A stretch of 64,000 bases of DNA from Pseudogracilibacillus auburnensis. Lineage in GTDB: Bacteria > Bacillota > Bacilli > Bacillales > Amphibacillaceae. Positions 44,472 to 53,115 of the stretch are shown here, in pieces. The DNA is taken from positions 1 to 64,000 of the forward strand of contig NZ_QJJQ01000002.1 of NCBI RefSeq assembly GCF_003201975.1, read 5' to 3'. The translations under genes were made by a program, and so were the position numbers. Below the pieces are notes generated by a model. The model made no database searches. It was not told the origin of the DNA and worked only from the letters and a program-made list of their open reading frames with translations. Positions within the stretch are counted from its first letter, which is position 1. Every line of letters begins with the position of its first letter.

Positions 44472-45839
44472 TTAACCAATAATAATTCTTTCTTTTGGAT
44501 AACGAATATGATCATCATTTTGCATTTCTTTTCTAAATGTAAATAAAAAAGTGACAACTCCAATTCTCCCAATAAACATTAAAATCATTAATATAATTTT
44601 ACTAAAAGTCGTTAACTCACTCGTTATCCCGAGCGAAAGACCAACTGTACCAAAAGCGGAAGTAGCTTCAAACAATAATTCTGTTACTGAAAAAGGCTCA
44701 ATAACTGACAAAATAACGAGGCTAGTAAAAACTAATACGATCGCCATTGTTGTCACCGTCACGGCTTTCATTAAATCTTCATCATATATTTCACGATTAA
44801 ATACTTTAATTTTCTTCCCACCACGTGCATACGTGATCAGAAAAATGATCACAAGTGCAAATGTCGTCGTCCGAATGCCTCCACCTGCACTGCTAGGTGA
44901 AGCTCCAATAAACATTAAAAATGACATAAATAAATGATTTGATTCAGATAATAGTCCTACATCTAATGTGGACAATCCAGCACTTCTCGTTGTCACCGAT
45001 TGAAACAATGCATAAAATAAACTTTCGTGCCAACCTTTATCTTTAAAAAATCCATTTATATCAATAAAATAAATGAGCAAAGTTCCAAAAAAGATTAATA
45101 TAAAGAAAGTAGTCGTCGTTACTTTTGTAAATAACGTGAAGCGGAATGGACGTTTGCCTTTTCTTTTTGAAAATAAAAAAGCCTTTAATTCAATTAATAC
45201 GGGAAAGCCAATTGCCCCAAAAATAATTAACAGGATAATGATAAACTGTACAAAATAATCACCGCTATATGGTGCCAGGGAATTATTCGTTAAACTAAAA
45301 CCACCATTGGAGATCGCACTAATTGTACTAAAAAACCCATTAAAATATGCCTCTTTTGCTGTTGGAAAATAGGTCAGAAAATAGGTTCCCAAAATAAGAA
45401 TACCTAGTAACTCAACGATTAATACAACGAACAAAATTTGCTTAATTAAATCAACCATCCCACCAAAAGTAGTTTGATTTTGATCTTGCATAATCAGTCT
45501 TCTTTCAGAAAGACCAATCCGCTTCCCTAATAGCAACCAAATAAACGTACTAACGGACATAACACCTACAGCACCTAGATGTAAAATAAGTGCCAGTAAA
45601 ATGACTCCTGTTGTACTTAACGTATCCCCTACAGAAATCGTACTTAACCCTGTTACACTTAAGGCACTCACGGCAGTAAAAAGGACATCGATAAATGGGA
45701 CATGCACACCCTTTTGATATGCAACGGGTAAAGATAAAATTCCAGTTGATAAGATAATTGCTAATAAATAGAAAGATAATAACACTTGAGCTGGTGATAA
45801 ACGATGAATCCATTGTATAAAAGGATGTTTATCAAACAT
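44472..45839 (-). CDS. ktrD: KtrD-type K+ transporter membrane subunit
   Basis: A 455-residue TrkH/Ktr-family protein with four M1-P-M2 repeats and about eight to ten helices. Selectivity-filter glycines are seen in ALSVTGLSTISVGD (about 62-75), AISNGGFSLTN, TTRSAGLSTLDVG and ATSAFGTVGLSLG. KtrC rings bind to it at the cytoplasmic face; a KtrC gene is at 37703. Together they form a low-affinity, Na+-stimulated K+ uptake channel. The ATG at 45839 lies seven bases after AAAGGGG. It is not in an operon. Confidence 0.93.
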   Translation of the reverse strand: MFDKHPFIQWIHRLSPAQVLLSFYLLAIILSTGILSLPVAYQKGVHVPFIDVLFTAVSALSVTGLSTISVGDTLSTTGVILLALILHLGAVGVMSVSTFIWLLLGKRIGLSERRLIMQDQNQTTFGGMVDLIKQILFVVLIVELLGILILGTYFLTYFPTAKEAYFNGFFSTISAISNGGFSLTNNSLAPYSGDYFVQFIIILLIIFGAIGFPVLIELKAFLFSKRKGKRPFRFTLFTKVTTTTFFILIFFGTLLIYFIDINGFFKDKGWHESLFYALFQSVTTRSAGLSTLDVGLLSESNHLFMSFLMFIGASPSSAGGGIRTTTFALVIIFLITYARGGKKIKVFNREIYDEDLMKAVTVTTMAIVLVFTSLVILSVIEPFSVTELLFEATSAFGTVGLSLGITSELTTFSKIILMILMFIGRIGVVTFLFTFRKEMQNDDHIRYPKERIIIG

Positions 45840-45935
45840 TATCATACCCCTTTACTAAGCCATAAAATAAATTACTTTTCATAGTATAGCAAATCTATTG
45901 CTTTTATTCACTATTTTTTCTTCTATTGGGCCTCA

Positions 45936-46122
45936 AAATAGAGGATAAAAAGAACCAAGCAGTTCGAGGCGGCGTAGCTTTGAGCAAATGTTTTAGCACA
46001 CCAGAAAAGTGGCCTTCTTTTCCAAGGAACGGAGCGAATTCGTTTTAATACGTGAGTACTAAAAAAGCAAGCCAACAAAGAAAGGCGAAGTGTCATTTTC
46101 ACCGGACTTTTTAAACACCCCC
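45936..46122 (-). repeat. Family C repeat, second copy
   Basis: The end AACAAAGAAAGGCGAAGTGTCATTTTCACCGGACTTTTTAAAC (cited as 46073-46115 by its key parts) matches the end of the repeat at 34847-35016. The part before it, with GTTCGAGGCGGCGTAGC and CCAAGGAACGGAGCG, is specific to this copy. It lies directly before the MgtC-family stop codon. Confidence 0.55.
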
Positions 46123-46124
46123 TC

Positions 46125-46826
46125 TTATGAACTTAAATCGATCAACTCGATATGGTTCAATTTTGTCAGTTTTTCATATAATTCTGCTGGTAATACATTT
46201 GAATGAATCATAATGAATAATTCAATGACATATGTTTGGTGATCGATATCCTTAATGCGAATACTTTCGACTTGTTCTACCTCTTTGGCAATTTGTTCGA
46301 TTACATGCTTTATCTTTTCTCGATCGTGTAACGTAACATGTAGATGATATTCTTTCAATTTTAATTTTTTAAAACCTAAACTAAAAATAATGATCGGGAC
46401 GAGCTCCACACTAATTAGTAATAGAGCAACGCCAACAAATGCTTCGATATAAAACCCAGCACCGATCGTAATGCCGATTCCAGCCGCCCCCCAAACGATC
46501 GCTGCTGTTGTAAGTCCTGAAATAGTATCATCATCCCGGCGAAGGATGACCCCAGCCCCTAAAAATCCGACTCCTGTTACAATTTGTGCTGAAAGTCTAA
46601 ACGGATCTGTACGAATTATCTCCATGACGGATTTAGGTACTAAATAGGCTGACTGAATGGACACAATCGTCAATAAACAACTTACAATCGAGATAACTAA
46701 GATTGTTTTTAAACCTAATGACTTTCTTTTTAATTCCCGTTCTAGCCCCATCATTAACCCTAAAAAAGCTGCAATGATCAGCCTTAATAACATTTCTAAA
46801 TGGCTATTATCAAGGATTTCAAGCAT
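46125..46826 (-). CDS. MgtC/SapB-family membrane protein
   Basis: A 233-residue protein with an N-terminal membrane domain of four to five helices (about 10-140) and a C-terminal soluble ACT-like region. Family motifs: AAFLGLMMGLERELKRKSLGLKT (about 17-39) and VTGVGFLGAGVILRRDDDTISGLTTAA (about 84-110), where the Asp-rich loop is typical. In enteric pathogens MgtC inhibits F-type ATP synthase and aids survival at low Mg2+; in Bacillus the role is not settled. No Mg2+ riboswitch is visible in the short space upstream. Confidence 0.9.
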   Translation of the reverse strand: MLEILDNSHLEMLLRLIIAAFLGLMMGLERELKRKSLGLKTILVISIVSCLLTIVSIQSAYLVPKSVMEIIRTDPFRLSAQIVTGVGFLGAGVILRRDDDTISGLTTAAIVWGAAGIGITIGAGFYIEAFVGVALLLISVELVPIIIFSLGFKKLKLKEYHLHVTLHDREKIKHVIEQIAKEVEQVESIRIKDIDHQTYVIELFIMIHSNVLPAELYEKLTKLNHIELIDLSS

Positions 46827-46880
46827 GATATCTCTCCATTCTTATTCTCCTAATGTCCCCCTTTTAATATTATGTAGTTC

Positions 46881-47288
46881 TTAAATTAATTCTTTGAACT
46901 TTTTCAATAATGACTCCCCTTGATACCCTTCTTCAATAATCATTTTTAACATTTCTTCAATACGACTTTTGCGGTGATCGACGACACTTCCTTGAAAAAG
47001 AACATTGATCATATCACCGCTAATCTCATTTATCCCAATCACTTTCGTAATAAAAAATGCTGGATCATTTTCTTCGCGTGTAATTTTTACTTGGATCATT
47101 ATTTCCTCAATATGTTCAATAGATGAAAAGTAATCTTTATATTTTTGATCAATATACGCCTCGATTAACCAACCATTTTTGTCTTCACGATTAATTACTA
47201 GCCCATCTTTTAATAAAATTTTTTTCCGTTCAATTTCGTCTTCATCGTTTGCCATTATTTCTAATCCTTTTAATTTAAACGTTTTCAC
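46881..47288 (-). CDS. ywpF: YwpF-like protein
   Basis: A 135-residue soluble protein resembling B. subtilis YwpF (YwpF-like family): start KTFKLKGLEIM, LKDGLVINREDKNGWLIEAYID in the middle and FQGSVVDHRKSRIEEMLKMIIEEGYQG near the end. The role is unknown to me. It starts with GTG, four bases after GGAGGGA. It is 54 bases before the MgtC-family gene on the same strand, so they may form a unit. Confidence 0.8.
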   Translation of the reverse strand: MKTFKLKGLEIMANDEDEIERKKILLKDGLVINREDKNGWLIEAYIDQKYKDYFSSIEHIEEIMIQVKITREENDPAFFITKVIGINEISGDMINVLFQGSVVDHRKSRIEEMLKMIIEEGYQGESLLKKFKELI

Positions 47289-47672
47289 ACTATCCCTCCA
47301 TTTCTCTTGTCACATGCTTTACATATAAACTATTGCATTTGAAGCATATTGTCAATCACATATAAAAAGACATTTCCAGCAAACAGTAGCACTGCAAAAG
47401 TTCTCTCCTTGGAAATTTGTCCTGAAATACTGTTGATATTCCTACAGGGAAACACTTTCCACTGACGTAAAATGTTTATTGCGACAAGCAACGACAGTCT
47501 CAGACGTTGAAGACGTAGATTACGTAGTCTTTATTCCCTTTCATGCGTTCCTGTGGGAGTTCACCGCCTAACATTTCCGCGAACGAAACATGCTACTTAT
47601 CAATCTCCAAGTTATCACTTGATAAATTGTTTTTAGAAAAAACTGGATAATTCTATCATGCATAAAACGAAC
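47289..47672. repeat. Intergenic stretch with degraded repeat module
   Basis: No gene is seen. Between about 47395 and 47600 lie worn pieces of the repeat modules: AGCAAACAGTAGC, CTCCTTGGAAATTTGTCC, CGTAAAATGTTTATTGCGACAAGCAACGACAGTCTCAGACG (cited by its shared core) and TGTGGGAGTTCACCGCC. Confidence 0.5.
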
Positions 47673-47704
47673 TGTTTATCCCACTATATATATTGACCAT
47701 ACAA
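47673..47704 (+). promoter_or_regulatory. Possible forespore (sigma-G-like) promoter
   Basis: CATACAA at 47698 resembles the sigma-G -10 (CATACTA) and TGTTTA at 47673 the -35 (TGAATA), with 19 bases between. It lies 32 bases before the first gene of the spore operon, whose relatives are sigma-G dependent. The -35 is a poor match, so this is tentative. Confidence 0.4.
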
Positions 47705-47735
47705 GTTTTTCTATATTAGAAGGAGGATGTTTTTC

Positions 47736-47939
47736 ATGACGGTAGCTACTCAAGTAAAACAAGCAATTGCAGGATTAAAAAGTGTACAAGCAAGCTTTGA
47801 ACAATTCGCACTTGAAACTGAAAATAAACAAGCGAAACAATTGTACACAAATGCGGCTGAACAGACAAAACAAGTGTTACAATCCGTTGAACCAAGACTT
47901 ACTGAGATCGAACAAGAAGAACCACAATATCGCCAGTGA
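47736..47939 (+). CDS. DUF1657 protein, first copy
   Basis: A 67-residue helical protein of DUF1657. It has the family pattern VKQAIAGLKSVQASFEQFALETEN-KQAKQLY (cited as residues 7-37) and ends EEPQYRQ. DUF1657 genes accompany spoVA-type operons, notably the mobile spoVA2mob operon that gives very heat-resistant spores. Molecular function unknown; the helices suggest protein-protein contact. Start at 47736, eight bases after GGAGG; an ATG three codons earlier is in the site. First gene of the operon. Confidence 0.88.
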   Translation: MTVATQVKQAIAGLKSVQASFEQFALETENKQAKQLYTNAAEQTKQVLQSVEPRLTEIEQEEPQYRQ

Positions 47940-48113
47940 TTATTAGTTAGCTTCTTAGTGACATGACTAAATATGGATAAAGAAAATTTTTTAACAGGCA
48001 TGAGTGAACGAAGGCTAACAAAATCGGTTGTAGAAAGTGGTTCTCGCTTTAAACATAAACTTTACCCACACATAAGAACTTTAAATACCTTACATGAGAA
48101 ATTAGGTGAAAAA

Positions 48114-48581
48114 ATGAACGTCAAAAAGATGATTTTCATTGCTTTAGTGTTAATCATTTTCTCTGGTTGTCTGAACAAAGATAAAAATCTCACACTGGAA
48201 CCGAAAGGAAACCAGCCAATGGGGTTAGTTAAGTTAGCATCTGATGGAAAAATTGATCAACAACCATCCAATAACGCAAAAGAACTATTAAGTAATTATG
48301 AGGAAATTTCTGGTGTAAGAGCAGTAAATCACAATAATCAGTTAGTTGTTGCTGTCGATGTTGACCACGATGATCGCTTTAATCTTGATAATATTGAAAG
48401 GGACGTAAGTAAAAAGATTAAACGTGATTTTTCCAATATGAAGGTTACTATTTCGACAGACCAAAAAATATTACTCGAATTAGAAGATCTTGAAAATGCT
48501 TTACAAAAAAATGATATTTCTGAAAAAGAATTGAAAAAACGTCTGCAAGAGATCAAAAAACTATCAAAAGAACAGACTTAG
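48114..48581 (+). CDS. YhcN/YlaJ-family lipoprotein of the spoVA operon
   Basis: A 155-residue lipoprotein: the signal peptide ends LIIFSGC (Cys about 16), then a YhcN/YlaJ domain with ISGVRAVNHNNQLVVAVDVDHDDRFN and a charged helical tail ending KKLSKEQT. A gene of this type occupies the second place in spoVA2mob operons. Start at ATG 48114 after TAGGTG; a reading from 47973 adds 47 residues that would bury the signal peptide, so I reject it. Probably at the outer face of the inner spore membrane. Paralog: ylaJ at 19635. Confidence 0.85.
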   Translation: MNVKKMIFIALVLIIFSGCLNKDKNLTLEPKGNQPMGLVKLASDGKIDQQPSNNAKELLSNYEEISGVRAVNHNNQLVVAVDVDHDDRFNLDNIERDVSKKIKRDFSNMKVTISTDQKILLELEDLENALQKNDISEKELKKRLQEIKKLSKEQT

Positions 48582-48601
48582 ATTAGAAAGAGTGAATCAA
48601 G

Positions 48602-49081
48602 ATGGCCGATCAAAAGAAAAAGCAGCTTCCACCAGAAGCACAACAATATCAAGCACTGCAAGCGAAACGAGAAACGAAGCGTCCAGTGATAAAAAATTGT
48701 ATCAAAGCATTTTTGATCGGTGGCTTTATTTGTCTGATCGGTCAACTTATTACAACCTTTTACATTTATTTTTTTAATTTTACGGAACAAACCGCTGGAA
48801 ATCCAACCGTTGCAACTTTAATTATTGTTACGATGTTTCTGACAGGTTTCGGTATATACGATCATCTTGGACAATTTGCTGGTGCCGGGACAGCCGTTCC
48901 AGTAACTGGTTTTGCAAATGCGGTTATATCCTCCGCAATCGAGCATCGGACAGAAGGATTTATATTAGGTGTGGGGACAAATATGTTAAAGTTAGCCGGA
49001 CCTGTTATTGTCTACGGCGTTTTTGCTTCTTTTATTATCGCTCTGTTAAAAACATTGTTTACAAAACTGATCGGTACGTAA
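48602..49081 (+). CDS. spoVAC: SpoVAC, spore dipicolinate channel
   Basis: A 159-residue membrane protein with about four helices. It matches SpoVAC: IKAFLIGGFICLIGQLITTFYI (about 34-55), AGNPTVATLIIVTMFLTGFGIYD (about 65-87) and FAGAGTAVPVTGFANAV. SpoVAC forms a mechanosensitive channel in the inner spore membrane for Ca-dipicolinic acid. The N-terminal 30 residues are hydrophilic and rich in Lys/Gln. It starts 20 bases after the lipoprotein gene, following AAAGAGTG. Confidence 0.94.
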   Translation: MADQKKKQLPPEAQQYQALQAKRETKRPVIKNCIKAFLIGGFICLIGQLITTFYIYFFNFTEQTAGNPTVATLIIVTMFLTGFGIYDHLGQFAGAGTAVPVTGFANAVISSAIEHRTEGFILGVGTNMLKLAGPVIVYGVFASFIIALLKTLFTKLIGT

Positions 49082-49111
49082 ATCATTGAAAAGAAATGAG
49101 GTGTAATTTGA

Positions 49112-50134
49112 ATGTTAATTGGTCACAGTACATGGATATTTGAAAATGAACCGACTATTCTCTCCACTGGGGTTATCGGCGGTCCTTTTGAAGCACAAGG
49201 TAAAATTGCCAACGACTTTGACATATTACATGAAGATTTATGGATGAAACAAAAGTCATTTGAACAAGCACAACAAATAATGATGGAGGAAGCTGCCCAA
49301 GTTGCCGTTAAAAAGGCAAACATTCAAAAAGAAAAAGTGAACTTCTTTATTAGTGGGGATTTAATCAATCAAATTACACCAACAACCTTTGCTGCCAAAA
49401 CAGTTGATGTCCCCTATTTCGGTATTTTTAGTGCGTGTGCAACGTCGGTTGAAAGTCTGGCACTATCTGCCATGATTATCGATGCTGGCGGGGCCAATTA
49501 TATCTTGAGTGGTACGGCTAGCCATAATGCAACAGCGGAAAGACAATTCCGTTATCCAACAGAATATGGTGGGCAAAAACCGCCTACTGCGCAGTGGACG
49601 GTAACAGGAGCCGGGTGTGCACTCGTTGCAAAATCAACTAAAGGATCTAAAGGACCAGTCATTACTTCTGCAACCATTGGAAAAGTAGTTGATATGGGAT
49701 TAACTGATCCCTTTAATATGGGTGGTGCAATGGCGCCTGCCGCTGCTGAAACAATCATCCGCCATTTACAGGAACGTAATGTTGAGCCAACTTATTATGA
49801 TCTCATCATCACAGGTGACTTAGGAAGAATTGGTCGAGAAGTTTCCTATGATTTACTAAAAAAGTATGGCATTGATATAAATGCAAAACAATATGTTGAT
49901 TGTGGCATAACGATATATAAAGAAGACCAACCAGTTCAAGCTGGTGGTAGTGGTAGTGCGTGTTCTGCCGTCGTAACATATGGCCATTATGTAAAAAGAA
50001 TGATTCAAGGTCAACTTAATCGCATTCTTTTTGTTGCAACTGGATCACTTCATTCACCAATGAGTGTACAACAAAAAAATTCGATCCCTTGTATTGCTCA
50101 CGCTGTATCAATTGAAATGAGGAGTGAATCTTGA
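49112..50134 (+). CDS. spoVAD: SpoVAD, dipicolinate-binding protein
   Basis: A 340-residue soluble protein with a thiolase-like fold, matching Spo[22 protein letters not shown] (about 109-127), the conserved [22 protein letters not shown] region (about 137-158), [17 protein letters not shown] and [16 protein letters not shown] near the end. SpoVAD binds dipicolinic acid and is needed for its uptake into the forespore. The gene follows spoVAC by 30 bases and overlaps spoVAE by four bases. Residues for ligand binding cannot be confirmed by eye. Confidence 0.95.
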   Translation: MLIGHSTWIFENEPTILSTGVIGGPFEAQGKIANDFDILHEDLWMKQKSFEQAQQIMMEEAAQVAVKKANIQKEKVNFFISGDLINQITPTTFAAKTVDVPYFGIFSACATSVESLALSAMIIDAGGANYILSGTASHNATAERQFRYPTEYGGQKPPTAQWTVTGAGCALVAKSTKGSKGPVITSATIGKVVDMGLTDPFNMGGAMAPAAAETIIRHLQERNVEPTYYDLIITGDLGRIGREVSYDLLKKYGIDINAKQYVDCGITIYKEDQPVQAGGSGSACSAVVTYGHYVKRMIQGQLNRILFVATGSLHSPMSVQQKNSIPCIAHAVSIEMRSES

Positions 50135-50484
50135 TGATCTTTTTTTGGGCATTTGTTGTTGGTGGTCTGATTTGTGTTCTTGGGCAGATTATGTTCGATG
50201 TATTCAAACTAACACCTGCACATACGTTAACAACCCTCGTTATTATCGGTGCATTATTAGATGGTTTTGGTTTATATGAGCCACTCATTCATTTTGCGGG
50301 TGCGGGTGCAACCGTACCAATTACAAGTTTCGGTAATTCATTAGTTCACGGTGCCATGGCAGAGGCCGAAAAACATGGAATAATCGGAGTCATTACGGGG
50401 ATTTTTGAAGTTACGAGTGCCGGAATCTCCGCCGCAATTATTTTCGGTGTGATTGGCGCAATTATCTTTAAACCGAAAGGATAA
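50131..50484 (+). CDS. spoVAE: SpoVAEb, spore channel membrane subunit
   Basis: A 117-residue membrane protein with three to four helices that matches SpoVAEb: [24 protein letters not shown] (cited as residues 3-26), [34 protein letters not shown] (central block) and a final hydrophobic helix ending FKPKG. It is a paralog of SpoVAC. The ATG overlaps the spoVAD stop (ATGA type), so translation is coupled. With SpoVAC and SpoVAD it makes the core of spoVA2mob-type operons, which lack spoVAA, B and F. Confidence 0.93.
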   Translation: MMIFFWAFVVGGLICVLGQIMFDVFKLTPAHTLTTLVIIGALLDGFGLYEPLIHFAGAGATVPITSFGNSLVHGAMAEAEKHGIIGVITGIFEVTSAGISAAIIFGVIGAIIFKPKG

Positions 50485-50500
50485 AGGAGCGAAAGCAAAC

Positions 50501-50701
50501 ATGACAGTTGGAGCTAATGTAAAAGGATGTTATTTTACAATTAAACAGGCGGGAGCTATTTTAGAGCAGTTAGCTGTAAAAACGAATACCGACGAAGCAA
50601 GGGAAGCATTTTTGAAAGCACAAGAGATTCTTTCTGAAGTGGCAGTTGATTTAGAAAAACAAGTACTATTTTTAGCGAAAGAAGAACCACAATATAAGTA
50701 G
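50501..50701 (+). CDS. DUF1657 protein, second copy
   Basis: A 66-residue helical protein of DUF1657. Pattern: VGANVKGCYFTIKQAGAILEQLA, then EAREAFLKAQEILSEVAVDLEKQV and the end EEPQYK. It shares the EEPQY end with the first copy at 47736, but has Cys near residue 9. Start ATG 50501 is ten bases after AAAGGAG. It lies directly before the DUF421+DUF1657 gene, the usual arrangement in spoVA2mob. Confidence 0.87.
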   Translation: MTVGANVKGCYFTIKQAGAILEQLAVKTNTDEAREAFLKAQEILSEVAVDLEKQVLFLAKEEPQYK

Positions 50702-50728
50702 TTTCCATCAAAAAGGAGTGAGGAAAAA

Positions 50729-51586
50729 TTGGCGGATTGGTTAAATATTCTTCTTAGATCCATTGCACTTGTTTTTATGTTATTTATTTTAACTAAATGG
50801 CTTGGTAAAAAACATTTATCACAATTAAGTATTTTTGATTACATAAATGGTTTTGTTCTCGGTGGAATTGTAGCCATCATCACTCTTGATGTAAACGCTA
50901 ATTTCTATCATGGCCTTATTGCCATGTTCGTATGGTTTATTATCCCATTTGCTATTGAATATTTAGCATTAAAGAGTAAAATTGTCCGTAACTTAATTCA
51001 GGGAAAAAGTACGGTTGTCATTCAAGATGGGAAAATAATGGAGGATAATTTAAAAAAAGAAGGATTTTCAACAGACGATCTATTACAACATTTACGAGCG
51101 GACAGCGTGTTCCAAGTGGCGGATGTAGAATTTGCAGTTATTGAACCAACTGGACGACTAAGTATTTTACTTAAAAGAGAAAATCAACCAGTAACAGCCA
51201 AAGACCTTCAACTGCAACTTGCACCAAAAAAAGAACCCCAAACCGTTATTATGGACGGTAAAATGTTACTGGAACCGTTAGCAAATTTAAATCTAAACCC
51301 TGCTTGGCTTGAAACAGAATTAGATAAATTAAATGTGACCATTGAAAATGTTTTTCTTGCTCAAGCAGATAGTGATGGACAATTAACAGTCGATTTGTAT
51401 GATGATAAATTATCTGTTCCAAGTCCTACAGAAAAACCGTTATTACTCGCTACATTAAAAAAGTGCCACGCAGATTTGCAATCATTTGCTTTAGCAACTG
51501 AAAACGAACAATCAAAGCAATTATATGAAAAAAATAGCGACAAGGTGCAGCAGGCAATTAATATTGTTGATATCTATCTAAACTAA
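50729..51586 (+). CDS. 2Duf protein (DUF421 + DUF1657), spore heat-resistance factor
   Basis: A 285-residue membrane protein. The N-terminal part (about 1-80) has three helices of the DUF421/YetF family (FILTKWLGKKHLSQLSIFDYINGFVLG, cited as 18-44). A cytoplasmic YetF-type domain follows (about 85-200, with LRADSVFQVADVEFAVIEPTGRLS) and then an appended helical tail (about 237-285, LLLATLKKCHADLQSFALATENEQSKQLY) like DUF1657. Such a protein was named 2Duf in B. subtilis spoVA2mob and is reported to raise spore wet-heat resistance by changing the inner membrane. It starts with TTG after GGAGTGAGG. The tail lacks the EEPQY end of the free copies. Confidence 0.9.
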   Translation: MADWLNILLRSIALVFMLFILTKWLGKKHLSQLSIFDYINGFVLGGIVAIITLDVNANFYHGLIAMFVWFIIPFAIEYLALKSKIVRNLIQGKSTVVIQDGKIMEDNLKKEGFSTDDLLQHLRADSVFQVADVEFAVIEPTGRLSILLKRENQPVTAKDLQLQLAPKKEPQTVIMDGKMLLEPLANLNLNPAWLETELDKLNVTIENVFLAQADSDGQLTVDLYDDKLSVPSPTEKPLLLATLKKCHADLQSFALATENEQSKQLYEKNSDKVQQAINIVDIYLN

Positions 51587-51614
51587 TTTTCAATAAAAAT
51601 ATGAGGGTGTTTTG

Positions 51615-53102
51615 ATGAAGGATAGAATTGTAATCAATAAATCAGACAAACAAAATATCAATAGACCAATATCACCTCAATTAAGTAAATCACTTGAAGC
51701 ATTTAAAGCCATTTATTCTTTTCCAACTAATCAAGATATCGCCATTCGCGAACTTACGATATCGTCTCTGAATAAACGAGCTTTTCTATTTTTCATTAAA
51801 ACAATAACGGATGTTACAACCATCGACCAAGATATTATCAAGCCGCTATTAAAAAACAAGGAAAAGGATGCCTCCATTGAGCAAATAATTGTAACACCAT
51901 CAATAAAAAAGGAAAAGTTAACGAAGTCTATTGTTGAGAAAATAAATAACGGAAATGCTGCCTTATTTATTCAAGATGACAGCCAAGCTTATTTAATTGA
52001 TTGCGCGAAATTTAAAGAACGAGGTATTGAACGTTCCGAAAATGAAATTGTTATAAAAGGCCCAAAAGAAACGTTTGTAGAAGGTGTCTCCACTAACATT
52101 TCCCTTATCCGTAAAAAAATAAAAAATGAAAATTTAGTGTTTGAAACAACCACTATTTCTGAACGAGCCCATGATGAAGTATTTATCGGTTATGTTAAAA
52201 ATTTAGCAAATGATACGTTAATTAAAGAAGTTAAAAAGCGTCTGAATAAAATCGATATTGACAGTTTGCAAAACTTAGCTATTTTGGAACAATATTTGGA
52301 AGATCGGCCGAGGTCTGTTTATCCGACGATATTGTATACGGAAAGACCGGATCGAACTTGTACTTTTTTAGAAAGAGGTTGTGTCGTTTTATTAATGAAT
52401 AACTCGGCAGATGCACTGATCTTACCAATTACTTTTTGGGATTTATTTCATTCGGCGGAAGATGAATATTTACGTTTTCTAAATGGAAATTTTACAAGAT
52501 TTATTAGGTTAATTGCTTTTTTAATAACAGTGCATATTTCAGCTGTTTATATTGCGATCACTACCTTTCATCCTGAAATGATCCCGACCGACTTATTATT
52601 AGCTATTTCTGCTACAAAGGCAAAAGTACCTTTTACGCCAATTATTGAAATATTGCTAATGGAAATAGCTTTTGAATTAATCCGTGAGGCTGGATTAAGA
52701 GTGCCTTTACCAATTGGACCTACCATCGGAATTGTCGGAGCTTTAATTTTAGGACAAGCTGCGGTACAAGCAAATATTGTCAGTCCTATTGTCGTTATTA
52801 TTGTCGCCTTGGGTGCATTAAGCTCTTTTGTCATAGGTGATATCGGACTTAATTTTTCGTTTAGAATATCGAGGTTTATTTTCATTGTATTAGCGTATTT
52901 CTTTGGTTTATATGGCATTGTCGCTGTATTTATGGTGTTAGTAATTTATTTACTTTCGATAACGTCTTTTGGAGTACCATACTTATCCCCACAAACACCT
53001 TCCTATTTAGGTTCAGGCCAAGACACGGTACATCGAAAATTATTAACAAAAAGATATTATCGACCGAAATATTTTAAGCCAAAAGATACGACGAGAAGTT
53101 GA
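51615..53102 (+). CDS. Germinant receptor A subunit (GerA/GerKA family)
   Basis: A 495-residue protein of the GerA family. The soluble N-terminal domain (about 20-290) has the family block RPRSVYPTILYTERPDRTCTFLERG. The membrane domain of about five helices follows (about 300-470) with VPLPIGPTIGIVGALILGQAAVQAN near residues 358-382. A subunits oligomerise in the inner spore membrane and act as ligand-gated ion channels in germination. It starts at ATG 51615 five bases after GAGGGTG; a TTG sits one codon earlier. Only 28 bases separate it from the 2Duf gene, so it appears to be transcribed with the spoVA genes. Confidence 0.93.
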   Translation: MKDRIVINKSDKQNINRPISPQLSKSLEAFKAIYSFPTNQDIAIRELTISSLNKRAFLFFIKTITDVTTIDQDIIKPLLKNKEKDASIEQIIVTPSIKKEKLTKSIVEKINNGNAALFIQDDSQAYLIDCAKFKERGIERSENEIVIKGPKETFVEGVSTNISLIRKKIKNENLVFETTTISERAHDEVFIGYVKNLANDTLIKEVKKRLNKIDIDSLQNLAILEQYLEDRPRSVYPTILYTERPDRTCTFLERGCVVLLMNNSADALILPITFWDLFHSAEDEYLRFLNGNFTRFIRLIAFLITVHISAVYIAITTFHPEMIPTDLLLAISATKAKVPFTPIIEILLMEIAFELIREAGLRVPLPIGPTIGIVGALILGQAAVQANIVSPIVVIIVALGALSSFVIGDIGLNFSFRISRFIFIVLAYFFGLYGIVAVFMVLVIYLLSITSFGVPYLSPQTPSYLGSGQDTVHRKLLTKRYYRPKYFKPKDTTRS

Positions 53103-53115
53103 AGGAGGACTTAAA

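Noticed and set aside
46827-46880. A Mg2+ riboswitch before the MgtC-family gene
   Set aside because: The space is only 54 bases, too short for an M-box, and no such structure is visible.
47973-48113. A 47-codon N-terminal extension of the YhcN-like lipoprotein gene
   Set aside because: It would put the signal peptide and lipobox inside the protein. The ATG at 48114 has its own ribosome site and gives a normal lipoprotein.
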